Position numbers and translations under genes: made by a program. Below the pieces are notes generated by a model. It was not told the origin of the DNA, searched no databases, and worked only from the letters and a program-made list of their open reading frames with translations. Positions 27,197 to 35,501 of a stretch of DNA of 64,000 bases are shown one piece after another. Position 1 is the stretch's first letter. Each line of letters opens with the position of its first letter. The DNA comes from Chthonomonas sp. UBA2387 (GTDB lineage: Bacteria > Armatimonadota > Fimbriimonadia > Fimbriimonadales > Fimbriimonadaceae). The stretch covers positions 1,560 to 65,559 of the forward strand of contig DDSP01000064.1 in the NCBI GenBank assembly GCA_002343445.1, given 5' to 3'.

Positions 27197-27831
27197 TTTG
27201 AGGCGAACCGCGCCACCACGTCGTCCAGCATGGCCTCGGTGAGCCGACCGGTAAACGTGTTCTGCTGGCTGGGGTGGTAGCTCGCGAGGATCGTCGTGTC
27301 TGCGTGGGTCGCCTCGCAACCGTGGCCGAACTTCGGCGCCCTTGCCCCGAGGTGCCGAAACAGCCGATCCCAAGCCAGCCCGCCCAAACACAGGATCGAA
27401 GTCCAAGAACGAGACGCCAACAACTCGGCGAGGTAGGGCGAGCAGGCCTCGATCTCCGCAGGCGTTGGCTTGTTGTCCGGCGGGGCGCAATGGCACACCG
27501 CTGTGATCATCACGCCGTTCAGCGCGAGCCCGTCGTCGCGGCTGTCGGAGGTCGGTTGGTTGGCGAGGCCCGCGCGGTGCAGAGCCCGATAGAGCCAGTC
27601 GCCGCTGCGGTCGCCGGTGAACATGCGGCCCGTGCGGTTGGCCCCGTGGGCTGCGGGCGCCAGCCCAACGATCAGCCGCTTGGCGGATGGGTCCCCGAAG
27701 TTGGGAACCGGCCGGCCCCAGTACTCCCACCCCTCAAACGACCGACGCTTTTCGAGCGCCACCCGTTCACGCCATTCCACCAATCGCGGGCACAGGCGGC
27801 ATTCGCAGATTCGGTGGTCTAAGTCGTTCAT
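27193..27831 (-). CDS. Uracil-DNA glycosylase, family 5 (UDGb-like)
   Basis: 212 residues. Four cysteines (C-x2-C near residues 9-14, then two more downstream) can hold a 4Fe-4S cluster. The active-site motif is [19 protein letters not shown] and the DNA-wedge loop is [11 protein letters not shown], both typical of family 5 rather than family 4. It removes uracil and other deaminated bases from DNA to start base excision repair. It is divergent from the surface-carbohydrate gene. Confidence 0.93.
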   Translation of the reverse strand: MNDLDHRICECRLCPRLVEWRERVALEKRRSFEGWEYWGRPVPNFGDPSAKRLIVGLAPAAHGANRTGRMFTGDRSGDWLYRALHRAGLANQPTSDSRDDGLALNGVMITAVCHCAPPDNKPTPAEIEACSPYLAELLASRSWTSILCLGGLAWDRLFRHLGARAPKFGHGCEATHADTTILASYHPSQQNTFTGRLTEAMLDDVVARFASN

Positions 27832-27882
27832 GGGCTACGGCATATGGGTTCGCGATTCGGGACGCAGGTATCCTGCCGCGCG

Positions 27883-29151
27883 TTGAAGCCACCCTGCGAC
27901 GTCGTCATCTTTGTGGAGCACATCGCGCGCGAGTTAGACATCTCTGCGGCCGTCGCAGTGCATCTGGAACGAGCCCACGGGCTCCGTGCGGAGGTGGCCT
28001 CGACCAAGTTCGACCTGCTGGAGAACGTCTCGCGCATCGGCTCGGCCAAAGTGGCGGCGTTTCCCTGGTTCTACGAAGACGACGACGGCCCCATCCGTCG
28101 CGTGCGCGAGCATTGGCCCAACGTGCGGTTGGTCAATCTGGCGTACGAGCAGGTGCTGCAGAACATCAATCAAGCGGTCAAAACGCCGCACGGAGACCTC
28201 GCCCGCACCGAGGTCCGGCACTTCGCTTGGGGCGAGTTCTACAAGGATCTGCTGGTGCGTTACGGGGTCGCGCCGGAGTTGGTGACCGTCGTCGGCAATC
28301 CGAGCTACGGGCTCTATCGGCCGCCCTACCGCGAGTTCTTCCCAAGCCGGTCCGCCTTGGCCGCGAAGCACGGGCTCGACCCGAACAAGCGCTGGCTCCT
28401 GGTGGCCGAAAACTACGGCGCGGCGTTCTATGCCGACGACCACTTGGAGGTTATGGTGGCCCGGGGCGCAAGTCGCGAAGAGTCCTACGCGTTCCGCGAT
28501 TTCGCATCCGCCTCCCTGGCCAAGATGGCCGAATGGCTGCGCGACGCTTGCCGCGAGAACTTGGAGATCATCCTGCGCCCACGCCCGTACACGCCGCTGG
28601 AACGGCTGAGAAAGCGGGTCGTCGAGGCGATCGGCGAGCTGCCGCCGGGTCTGAGAATGATCCAAGACGGCTCGGTGCGCGAGTGGGTGCTGGCCTCGGA
28701 CGCCGTCTGCTCCTCGTATTCGACCACGCTCATCGAATCGGCCGTCGCGGGGAAGCCGATCGCGATGCTCACCCCCCTGCCGCTCCCCGAATTCGTGAAG
28801 CACGCGTGGTACGACTTCGTACCCCAGGTCTCGACGTCAGAGGCGTTCGGCGCTTGGGTGACGGACCCAATCTCGAACTCCGCCCAACGCCTCGAGGAGT
28901 GGGCGAACGAGACGATGCTTGCCCACGGCGACCCGATCGCAGGCATGGCCGACTTTCTGGCCAACGCCGCTTGGGACGTTCCGCAAACCGCCATCCCACT
29001 CGCGATACGCCCCAGCCTTCATGCCCGACTGCTCGCGAGGGCGTTCAAGCGGGCGCGGGGAAGGCGGCCCGACAAAGCGCACGAACACGACCGATTCAGC
29101 CAACACGACGTCCAGAGTCGCATCGAGCGTTGGCGCACCATCCTGAAGTGA
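27883..29151 (+). CDS. Surface carbohydrate biosynthesis protein (TIGR04396-like)
   Basis: 422 residues from the TTG at 27883; an ATG at 27844 adds 13 residues. I chose the TTG because family similarity begins DVVIFVEHIARELD. Later parts are RLVNLAYEQVLQNINQ, TVVGNPSYGLYRPPYREFF and SDAVCSSYSTTLIESAVAGKP, which resembles a GT-B type C-terminal donor site. Members are tied to capsule, LPS or other surface glycans. It is joined to miaA by a GTGA overlap, although the jobs differ. Confidence 0.78.
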   Translation: MKPPCDVVIFVEHIARELDISAAVAVHLERAHGLRAEVASTKFDLLENVSRIGSAKVAAFPWFYEDDDGPIRRVREHWPNVRLVNLAYEQVLQNINQAVKTPHGDLARTEVRHFAWGEFYKDLLVRYGVAPELVTVVGNPSYGLYRPPYREFFPSRSALAAKHGLDPNKRWLLVAENYGAAFYADDHLEVMVARGASREESYAFRDFASASLAKMAEWLRDACRENLEIILRPRPYTPLERLRKRVVEAIGELPPGLRMIQDGSVREWVLASDAVCSSYSTTLIESAVAGKPIAMLTPLPLPEFVKHAWYDFVPQVSTSEAFGAWVTDPISNSAQRLEEWANETMLAHGDPIAGMADFLANAAWDVPQTAIPLAIRPSLHARLLARAFKRARGRRPDKAHEHDRFSQHDVQSRIERWRTILK

Positions 29152-30026
29152 AGCCCCTCCTCATCGCCGTCATGGGTCCCACGGGGAGCGGCAAGTCCGA
29201 TCTCGCCGAGGCGCTGGCGGACCGGCTCGGCGCGCGGCTGATCAACAGCGACGCGTTTCAGGTCTATCGCGGCATGGACATCGGCACAGGGAAGAGCCCG
29301 CGCAAGGCCGAGTACGACCTCATGGACATCCTCGACCCAAGCGAGCCCTACGGTGTGGGGCGGTTCGTTGAGGACGCTTCTCGAGCGGCGACGGTGGCGT
29401 TCGACTTCGGCCGCGCGGCCATCCTGGTGGGCGGCACGGGCCTCTATGCGCGTGCGCTGACCGAGGGCTACGCCGATCTGGCCCCGGCCCCCGATCCCGA
29501 CCTGCGTGCCCGCCTGGCACAGACGCCGCTGGCTGCGCTCGTGGCGGAGCTTGGGCAGAAGGACCCAACCTTGGCCGCCAAGACGGACCTGAAGAACCCG
29601 GTGCGCGTAAGAAGAGCCCTGGAGAAGCTGGCGTCTCCAGCCGTCAGGTTGAAACCGACCCTGCCGGATTGCCGGGTCGTCAAGCTGGGTTTGGTCATGG
29701 ACCCGGTGGTTTTGGCGCAGATCATTGAGTCACGGACGCAGGCGATGATGCACAATGGATGGGTCGCGGAAGTCGAACGGCTTCGGGATGCTGGCGTACG
29801 CGTCGGCGACCCGGGCATGAGGGCGATCGGCTACCAGACGATATGGGACGTGATCGAGGGTCGGACAACGCGCGAGGAAGCGGTTCTACGCATCGCGCAT
29901 CAAACCACGGCGTACGCCAAGCGACAGCGCACGTGGTTGAGATCCGAACCCCGACTGAACCGGATAGAGCGTTCCTCGACCCCCGAAAGGGTCGAAGATG
30001 CAATGCAATGGATTGATTTGAACTGA
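29148..30026 (+). CDS. miaA: tRNA dimethylallyltransferase
   Basis: 292 residues from the GTG in the GTGA overlap. It opens with the P-loop AVMGPTGSGKSDLAEALAD, then NSDAFQVYRGMDIGTGKSP and LVGGTGLYARALTEG. The C-terminal part has MRAIGYQTIWDVIEG and AKRQRTWLR. It prenylates A37 of tRNAs reading UNN codons. It is followed at 15 bases by hfq, the conserved miaA-hfq order. Confidence 0.96.
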   Translation: MKPLLIAVMGPTGSGKSDLAEALADRLGARLINSDAFQVYRGMDIGTGKSPRKAEYDLMDILDPSEPYGVGRFVEDASRAATVAFDFGRAAILVGGTGLYARALTEGYADLAPAPDPDLRARLAQTPLAALVAELGQKDPTLAAKTDLKNPVRVRRALEKLASPAVRLKPTLPDCRVVKLGLVMDPVVLAQIIESRTQAMMHNGWVAEVERLRDAGVRVGDPGMRAIGYQTIWDVIEGRTTREEAVLRIAHQTTAYAKRQRTWLRSEPRLNRIERSSTPERVEDAMQWIDLN

Positions 30027-30041
30027 GGACGCGAAAGACAA

Positions 30042-30302
30042 ATGGCAAAGGCAATCAACCTGCAGGACATGTTCCTGAACCAGGTGCGAAAAGAAAACAT
30101 CGGTGTGACGATCTACTTGATCGGCGGAGTGCAGTTGCGGGGCAACGTGAAGGGCTTCGACGCCTTCACCATCCTCCTCGATTCCCCCGGCAAGCCGATT
30201 CAACTCGTTTACAAGCACTCCGTCACGAGCGTGGTGCCCAGCAAGCCCATCAGCACTTATCGCGCCGTGGGCGACACCGACGAAGGGTCGAGCGAGGATT
30301 GA
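30042..30302 (+). CDS. hfq: RNA chaperone Hfq
   Basis: 86 residues. Sm1: [20 protein letters not shown]; Sm2: [17 protein letters not shown], including the YKH motif that binds U-rich RNA. The C-terminal tail is short and acidic. The hexamer pairs small RNAs with mRNAs. Its stop overlaps the dapF start as TTGA. Confidence 0.97.
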   Translation: MAKAINLQDMFLNQVRKENIGVTIYLIGGVQLRGNVKGFDAFTILLDSPGKPIQLVYKHSVTSVVPSKPISTYRAVGDTDEGSSED

Positions 30303-31132
30303 GGCTCCGCTTCTCCAAAATGCACGGAATCGGCAACGATTTCGTGATGGTGGACGCCATCCGTCAGGACCTTTCGGGTCTTGACTTGCCCGAGTTATCC
30401 CGAACCACGAACGACCGGCGGTTCGGCATCGGCGGCGACGGGCTCATCTTGGCCCTTCCCGGCGACGACGCTCCCTTCCGCATGCGGATGTTCAATCCCG
30501 ACGGCAGCGAGAGCGAGATGTGCGGGAACGGCGTGCGCTGCTTCGCCGCTTTCGTGCGAACCGAGGGGCTGACCGACTCCCACTCGATCGCGGTCGAGAC
30601 CGGCGCGGGCCTGCTGAACCTGGACTCGCTGCCCGATGGCCGCGTCCGTGTGGACATGGGCCTGGCTCGCCTGACTCGGGGCGAGATCGGCATGGCCGGT
30701 GCGCCCGACGAGTCGTGGATCGAACAACCCATCGAGATCGACGGGCACGCTTTGACGGCAACGGCCGTTTCGATGGGCAACCCGCATTTGGTGATCTTTG
30801 TCGACGATGTGGCCTCAGTGCCCTTGGCGGATTGGGGCCCTCGCCTGGAGCGCCACCCCGAGTTCCCCAACCGCGTGAACGTCCACTTTGTGCAGGCGAT
30901 GAGTCGCGAGCATCTCGTCCAGCGCACCTGGGAACGCGGGGCGGGCGCGACCTTGGCGTGCGGCACGGGGGCGTGTGCCTCGGCGGTGGCCGGCCACCTC
31001 ACGGGACGGAGCGACGCGCGCGTCCGCATCTCGCTTCCTGGCGGCGACCTGGAGATCGAAATCGCCCCGGACCGCCGGGTCCACATGACCGGCCCCGCTC
31101 GGCACGTGTTCTCCGGCGAGATCGACGTCTAG
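30299..31132 (+). CDS. dapF: Diaminopimelate epimerase
   Basis: 277 residues from a TTG in the TTGA overlap with hfq. The two catalytic cysteines are Cys75 in EMCGNGVRC and Cys221 in [12 protein letters not shown]; the start [13 protein letters not shown] is typical. It turns LL- into meso-diaminopimelate for lysine and peptidoglycan. The presence of meso-DAP enzymes supports a standard diderm wall. Confidence 0.97.
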   Translation: MRLRFSKMHGIGNDFVMVDAIRQDLSGLDLPELSRTTNDRRFGIGGDGLILALPGDDAPFRMRMFNPDGSESEMCGNGVRCFAAFVRTEGLTDSHSIAVETGAGLLNLDSLPDGRVRVDMGLARLTRGEIGMAGAPDESWIEQPIEIDGHALTATAVSMGNPHLVIFVDDVASVPLADWGPRLERHPEFPNRVNVHFVQAMSREHLVQRTWERGAGATLACGTGACASAVAGHLTGRSDARVRISLPGGDLEIEIAPDRRVHMTGPARHVFSGEIDV

Positions 31133-31141
31133 CTCGCAATT

Positions 31142-31192
31142 CCCATCCATCGGATGGGTGGCCGCAGACCGGGGTGGTTCCTAACAAGAACC
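31142..31192. terminator. Paired stem-loops between convergent dapF and GH130-like genes
   Basis: A perfect 7-bp stem with 3-base loop (CCCATCC-ATC-GGATGGG, 31142-31158) lies just after dapF. A second hairpin (GGGTGGTTC ... GAACCCACCC, about 31171-31196) follows and faces the other gene. Together they probably stop transcription from both sides. T tracts are weak. Confidence 0.55.
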
Positions 31193-31206
31193 CACCCAAC
31201 CGAACC

Positions 31207-32193
31207 CTACGCGCTGTTCGCCTTCATGTACTCGAACAACTCGCCGATTTCGCAGAACGCCAAACCGGTCACGGTGTCGGCGCAGCCGTAGTAGATCGTG
31301 ATCCGCCCCGTCGCCGCATCCGCCAGGGCCGCGCATGGGAACGTCACGTTGGGCACGTCGCCCGCCAACTCGTAAAGTTCGCGGGGGTTGATCAGGTACG
31401 GGCGGCAGCGGGTCCGCACGATCCAAGGCTTCTCAAGGTCCAGCAGCACCGCGCCGAAGCTGTAGACGTAGCCGTTGCAGCTGGTCAGCACGCCGTGGTG
31501 GAACAGAAGCCACCCCTCGGTGGTCTCGATGGGCACCGGCCCCGCCCCGATCTTGGTGGATTCCCACGGCTCGCGAGGCCCCATCACGTAACGGTGGCGA
31601 CCCCAGTAGATCAAATCCTCCGATTGGCTGAGATAGATGTCGCCGAAAGCCGTGTGGCCGGTGTCGCTGGGTCGGCTGAGTAGCAGGTAGCGCCCATTCA
31701 CCTTGCGCGGAAACAACACGCCGTTGCGGTTGTAGGGAAGCAGGGCGTTCTCCACCATGTGGAACGTCTCGAAATCCTGGGTGTAGCCCAGCCCGATCGT
31801 CGGACCATGGAACCCGTTGCACCACGTGACCCAGTACTTGCCATCGAGGTAGCAGACGCGCGGGTCGTAGGCGTATCCGGGGGGCTCGACTTCCTGATCG
31901 TCGCAGATCCATTGGATGGGGGAGGGGGCGATGTTCCACGCGATGCCGTCGTCGCTCTTGCCGGCATGGAGGACCATCTCGCGGCGGATGTTGTCGCACC
32001 GAAACACGCCGGCGAACTTGCCCTCGAATGGCACGGCGGCGCTGTTGAAGATCGAATTGCTGGTGGGGATCAGGTCGCGCGGGATGATCGGGTTCTTCGA
32101 GTAGCGCCACATGGGGCCTTGGAGCGCGCGGTCGGGTCTGGGTTCCCAGGGGATGTTGGGCAGGTTCGGGCCGACGATGCGAATCGAGGACAT
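31207..32193 (-). CDS. GH130-like glycoside phosphorylase/hydrolase
   Basis: 328 residues from the ATG at 32193. A five-bladed propeller enzyme: NPIIPRDLIPTSNSIFNSAA near the start, YDPRVCYLDGKYWVTWC with the conserved Asp, and IGAGPVPIETTEGWLLFHHGV. These match the beta-1,4-mannooligosaccharide phosphorylase/GH130 fold. No signal peptide, so it is cytoplasmic and probably works on imported oligosaccharides. Substrate unknown. Confidence 0.88.
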   Translation of the reverse strand: MSSIRIVGPNLPNIPWEPRPDRALQGPMWRYSKNPIIPRDLIPTSNSIFNSAAVPFEGKFAGVFRCDNIRREMVLHAGKSDDGIAWNIAPSPIQWICDDQEVEPPGYAYDPRVCYLDGKYWVTWCNGFHGPTIGLGYTQDFETFHMVENALLPYNRNGVLFPRKVNGRYLLLSRPSDTGHTAFGDIYLSQSEDLIYWGRHRYVMGPREPWESTKIGAGPVPIETTEGWLLFHHGVLTSCNGYVYSFGAVLLDLEKPWIVRTRCRPYLINPRELYELAGDVPNVTFPCAALADAATGRITIYYGCADTVTGLAFCEIGELFEYMKANSA

Positions 32194-32302
32194 GAAGACG
32201 CGTTCCACACCCTGAGCGCATCTCCTTCCGAGTCCCGGGACGACCACATACGGGCGGGCGGCCCCCGGTGGGGAGCCGCCCTTGGTTATGCCTGCCGACG
32301 GA

Positions 32303-33163
32303 TCAGCGAGGAGCTTCGAACTCGAACTTGCGCCCGAGCAACCCCTCCCACTTCCGTTTCTGCTCGTTCGTGAGCAGGGCGAGCACCTTCTTGCCGACCT
32401 CCTCGCGTCGAGCCATCATCTGACCGGGATCGCCAAACCCCGGACCACCTTGGCCCTGACCGCGAACGGGCGGCTGGCCTTGGCCCCGGCCCTGACCTTG
32501 GCCTTGACCGCGACCCTGCTGGCCCCGACCCTGGCCCTGACCGCGCATCTGGTCGGGAGGTCCGCCGGGTCCCCCGGGGCCTCCGGGTCGTCCCATGCTT
32601 TCGCCGATCAGTTGTCGGACCTCTTCGAGCTTTTCGCCCGTGAGGCCGATCTTCTCGGCGACGTCCTCTCGGCCGATGGCGATGGGGCCTTCCCATTGCA
32701 GCGAGAGTTCCTGGTAGCGCTTGAACTGGTTGGCGTTCAGGATCTCCTTGACCGGCGCTTCCATGGCCTCGCGGTTCGGGCCACCGGGTCCGCCGGGCCC
32801 ACCCATGGGGGGTCGGCCCTGAGGAGGACCTCCTTGGCCGCGCATCTGGCCTTGGCCCTGTCCCCGCATCTGGCCCTGCCCCCGAGGTCCGGCTTCAGGG
32901 CCACCCATCGGGGGCCGCAGGTTTTCCAGCTTCTCGATCTGCTCATCGGTCAGCTTGAGTTCGCGTTGGACCTTTTCCTGCATCAGGAACGGTGCCGGTC
33001 CCATGCGGAAGCCGGGCATCATGCCGGGGCCTCGCTGACCCATGCCCGGAGGCGGTCCGCCCTGGCCACGCCCCTGGGGCGGTCCAGCCTGTGCAAACGT
33101 CGAGACGGTCATTGCGACGGCTAGCGCCATCGCCAACATCTTGTTCATTCGTTCGATCTTCAT
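32303..33163 (-). CDS. Exported Gly/Gln/Arg/Pro-rich protein with LTxxQ (Spy/CpxP-like) repeats
   Basis: 286 residues from the ATG at 33163 with a clear signal peptide (to about residue 27). Three helical units carry LTxxQ-like motifs: KLTDEQIEKLENLR, GLTGEKLEEVRQLI and LLTNEQKRKWEGLLG. They are separated by low-complexity stretches made of short GQG, RGQ, GGP and PPMG repeats. LTxxQ proteins are periplasmic chaperone-like stress proteins; the collagen-like linkers are not usual. No metal or catalytic motif is visible. Confidence 0.75.
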   Translation of the reverse strand: MKIERMNKMLAMALAVAMTVSTFAQAGPPQGRGQGGPPPGMGQRGPGMMPGFRMGPAPFLMQEKVQRELKLTDEQIEKLENLRPPMGGPEAGPRGQGQMRGQGQGQMRGQGGPPQGRPPMGGPGGPGGPNREAMEAPVKEILNANQFKRYQELSLQWEGPIAIGREDVAEKIGLTGEKLEEVRQLIGESMGRPGGPGGPGGPPDQMRGQGQGRGQQGRGQGQGQGRGQGQPPVRGQGQGGPGFGDPGQMMARREEVGKKVLALLTNEQKRKWEGLLGRKFEFEAPR

Positions 33164-33293
33164 GGTCTGCTCCGTGCCGCTCGGTTCTTCCGTTGCGGCG
33201 CTTACGACCGTAATTTGGGGTAGGCGCATGAGGATTCTATGAGGTCCCAGACGGCACGGGACTTTGGGCCGAACGGGTAGCATGGCCCTTGGC

Positions 33294-33370
<77 letters not shown>

Positions 33371-33396
33371 CGAGCTTCCGGCAAGTGTCGGCAAGT

Positions 33397-33690
33397 GGCT
33401 CGTTTCGACCTGCCGACGCGTTCACGATTCACGATTCACGATTCACACTCACATCCCCCCAGGCGTCGGCAATTGGTTGGCACGGGGCTAGCGATGGACT
33501 GGCATCTGGCTCGTTTCGACCTGCCTACGCGTTCACGATTCACGATTCACGATTCACACTCACATCCCCCCAGGAGTCGGCAATTGGTTGGCACGGGGCT
33601 TGCGATGGACTGGCATTTGGCTCGATTCGACCTGCCTACGCGTTCACGATTCACGATTCACACTCACATCCCCCCAGGCGTCGGCAAGTG
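33397..33690. repeat. 111-bp direct tandem repeat, three copies
   Basis: Copies start at 33397, 33508 and 33619, each opening GGCTCG(T/A)TTCGACCTGCC. The first two are 111 bases long and nearly identical; the third is incomplete and 7 bases shorter inside. Each unit contains a nested run of the heptamer GATTCAC: three copies at 33426-33446, three at 33537-33557, two at 33648-33661. Long open frames across it are a by-product of the repeat, not genes. It lies between the CAU tRNA and the flagellin terminator. Confidence 0.93.
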
Positions 33691-33795
33691 GTCGGCAAGT
33701 GTCAGGAGGACGACCTGCCGACGGCTTCGACTTCCCACGACATGAGAGCGACGGACTCGATGAGTCGTCAACCGATTTGGCTTCGCCCAAATGCC
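33691..33795. other. Spacer between repeat and flagellin terminator
   Basis: No gene is visible. The segment begins with degenerate pieces of the repeat edge (GTCGGCAAGTG) and ends in unique sequence. Confidence 0.4.
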
Positions 33796-33820
33796 AAAGA
33801 GCCCGGCAAAGCCGGGCCCT
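33796..33820 (-). terminator. Rho-independent terminator of the flagellin gene
   Basis: On the minus strand, GCCCGGC-TTT-GCCGGGC (33801-33817) forms a perfect 7-bp stem with a triloop and is followed by TCTTT. It starts 27 bases after the flagellin stop. Confidence 0.85.
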
Positions 33821-33843
33821 TGTTTGGACGAGTGGTTGCCTAC

Positions 33844-35277
33844 TTAGCCACGGAGCAGTGACAGCACAGCGTTCGGGGCCGAGTTCGCTTGTGCGAGCAT
33901 CGCCATGCCGCTCTGCTGCAAGATCTGCAGCTTCGTGAAGTTGGTCATCTCGTCGGCGATGTCGGCGTCGCGGACTGCGGATTCGCTGGCCGACAGGTTC
34001 TCCTTGGCCACGCCGAGGTTGCGGACCTGCGATTCCAGCGTGTTCCGGATGAAGTTGCCGATGTTGCCTCGGGCCGCCGAGACCTCTTCGATCGCCTTGT
34101 CGATGACCTGCATCGCTTGGGTCGCCGAAGTGCCTCCGGTGATGTCGAGGTTGGCGAGCGTCAGACCAGAAACCACTCCGCTTCCAAGCTCGCTGGCCGC
34201 GAAGTTGGCAATGTTGAGTCCGGCGGTCTGTCCCGCATTCGCGCCAATCTGGAACTGCGTCCGGCCGACGTTCAGTTGGGCCACCGTCGCTGCGGCAGCG
34301 GTCAAGTTGCCGTTCTCGGTCATCGTGATCGTGTTGCCGTACTGGTCCTTCAGGGTCAGGCCCGAGCCTTGGTTGAACGTGACCGTAGCAGCGGCGCCAC
34401 CCACCGTCACCGACACATCGGCGACTGCGTTCACGCCGACATCGCTGGTGGCTCCAGCAGCCGACAGCAGGACTCCACTGGCATCGTTGAGGTTGACCTC
34501 GGCCGCCGAGCCGTACTCCTTGCTGGTGAGTACCACGCCGCCACCCGCAGCCCATGCGGCGGTCACGCCGGTGACTTCGCTGGCTTGGTTGATGCGTCCC
34601 ACCACGTCGGTGATCGTGTCGGCGGTCGTGACCGAGAACGTGCGGCCGTTGATCGAGAACGATCCCGCAGCGGACATCACCGTCGTGGCCAGCGCAAACG
34701 TCCGGGTGCCGGTCAGGGTGGCGCGCTCGGCGTCGGTCGTCACGTTCATGGTCACGGCAGAGTCAGCGGTGATCGCTTGGCCGTTGAACGTTCCCGTGAA
34801 GCTGACGTAGTTGATGTTCGTGGCGCTGACCGATGAGGCGACGACGCCGGCGCTACCGTCCAGCAGCTTCTTGCTGCCGAACTGCGTCTGCTCGGAGATT
34901 CGGGTGATAGACTCGGCGATCGAGTTGAGTTGCTGCTGGTTCGCTTGGACCTGCGCTTCGCTCAGGGTGGCGCTGTTGGCGCCGGTGACGGCCAAAGCGC
35001 GGGCGTCCTTGAGCAGCTTGCTGATCTCGGCGAGCGCACCCTCGGCGGTCTTGCCGAAGTTGATCGCGTCCTGGTTGTTGCGGATGGCCTGCTCGAGCCC
35101 TCCGATCTGAGCGCGGAAGGTCTCGGAGATGATGAGACCGGCGGGGTCGTCGGCGCCGGAGTTGATCCGGAGACCGGTGGAAAGGCGGGTGATGCTGCGC
35201 TGCGCTTCGATGTTGGTGTTGCCCACGTTGCGCAGGGCGGTCATGGCCGAGATGTTGTTGTTGATGCGAAACGACAT
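33844..35277 (-). CDS. Flagellin
   Basis: 477 residues from the ATG at 35277 with GGAGGA about 10 bases upstream. The N-terminal D0/D1 coil (SFRINNNISAMTALRNVGN, RSITRLSTGLRINSGADDPAG) and the C-terminal D1/D0 coil (AMQVIDKAIEEVSAARGNIG, ending SAPNAVLSLLRG) are classical. The central 140-390 region is Thr/Ala/Val-rich and makes the variable outer domains. It is the filament subunit, exported by the flagellar type III system. No other flagellar gene is next to it. Confidence 0.97.
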   Translation of the reverse strand: MSFRINNNISAMTALRNVGNTNIEAQRSITRLSTGLRINSGADDPAGLIISETFRAQIGGLEQAIRNNQDAINFGKTAEGALAEISKLLKDARALAVTGANSATLSEAQVQANQQQLNSIAESITRISEQTQFGSKKLLDGSAGVVASSVSATNINYVSFTGTFNGQAITADSAVTMNVTTDAERATLTGTRTFALATTVMSAAGSFSINGRTFSVTTADTITDVVGRINQASEVTGVTAAWAAGGGVVLTSKEYGSAAEVNLNDASGVLLSAAGATSDVGVNAVADVSVTVGGAAATVTFNQGSGLTLKDQYGNTITMTENGNLTAAAATVAQLNVGRTQFQIGANAGQTAGLNIANFAASELGSGVVSGLTLANLDITGGTSATQAMQVIDKAIEEVSAARGNIGNFIRNTLESQVRNLGVAKENLSASESAVRDADIADEMTNFTKLQILQQSGMAMLAQANSAPNAVLSLLRG

Positions 35278-35356
35278 GTTGTAAGTTCCTCCGTGCTTGG
35301 GCCGCTCGTCCGACTGTCCATGTCTGCTGGCCCGTACCGGCAATGCTCACAGGAGG

Positions 35357-35394
35357 AATTCCACAGTCGAAATACGGGGAACCCCAGTGGAATT
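35357..35394. promoter_or_regulatory. Inverted repeat between flagellin and S8 protease genes
   Basis: AATTCCAC (35357-35364) and GTGGAATT (35387-35394) form an 8-bp inverted repeat spaced by 22 bases. It is 80 bases upstream of the flagellin start. The 224-base divergent spacer contains no sigma-28 or sigma-54 consensus that I can find. An operator or mRNA hairpin is possible. Confidence 0.35.
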
Positions 35395-35501
35395 ACCAGG
35401 TTTGAGATCTGGCACGAATTGCTTGGGGCATCAAGGCCTCGATGTGGAACGGGCGCCGCCCGCTGCCGGGGCCGCGACGGTCATGGTGTATCCTGAAGTG
35501 G

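Noticed and set aside
25445..27730. 761-codon open frame on the minus strand
   Set aside because: Antisense to the glycosidase; no motif and Arg/Ala/Gly/Pro bias typical of shadows.
33397..33690. CRISPR array
   Set aside because: Repeat unit is 111 bp with no unique spacers and no cas genes nearby; it is a plain tandem repeat.
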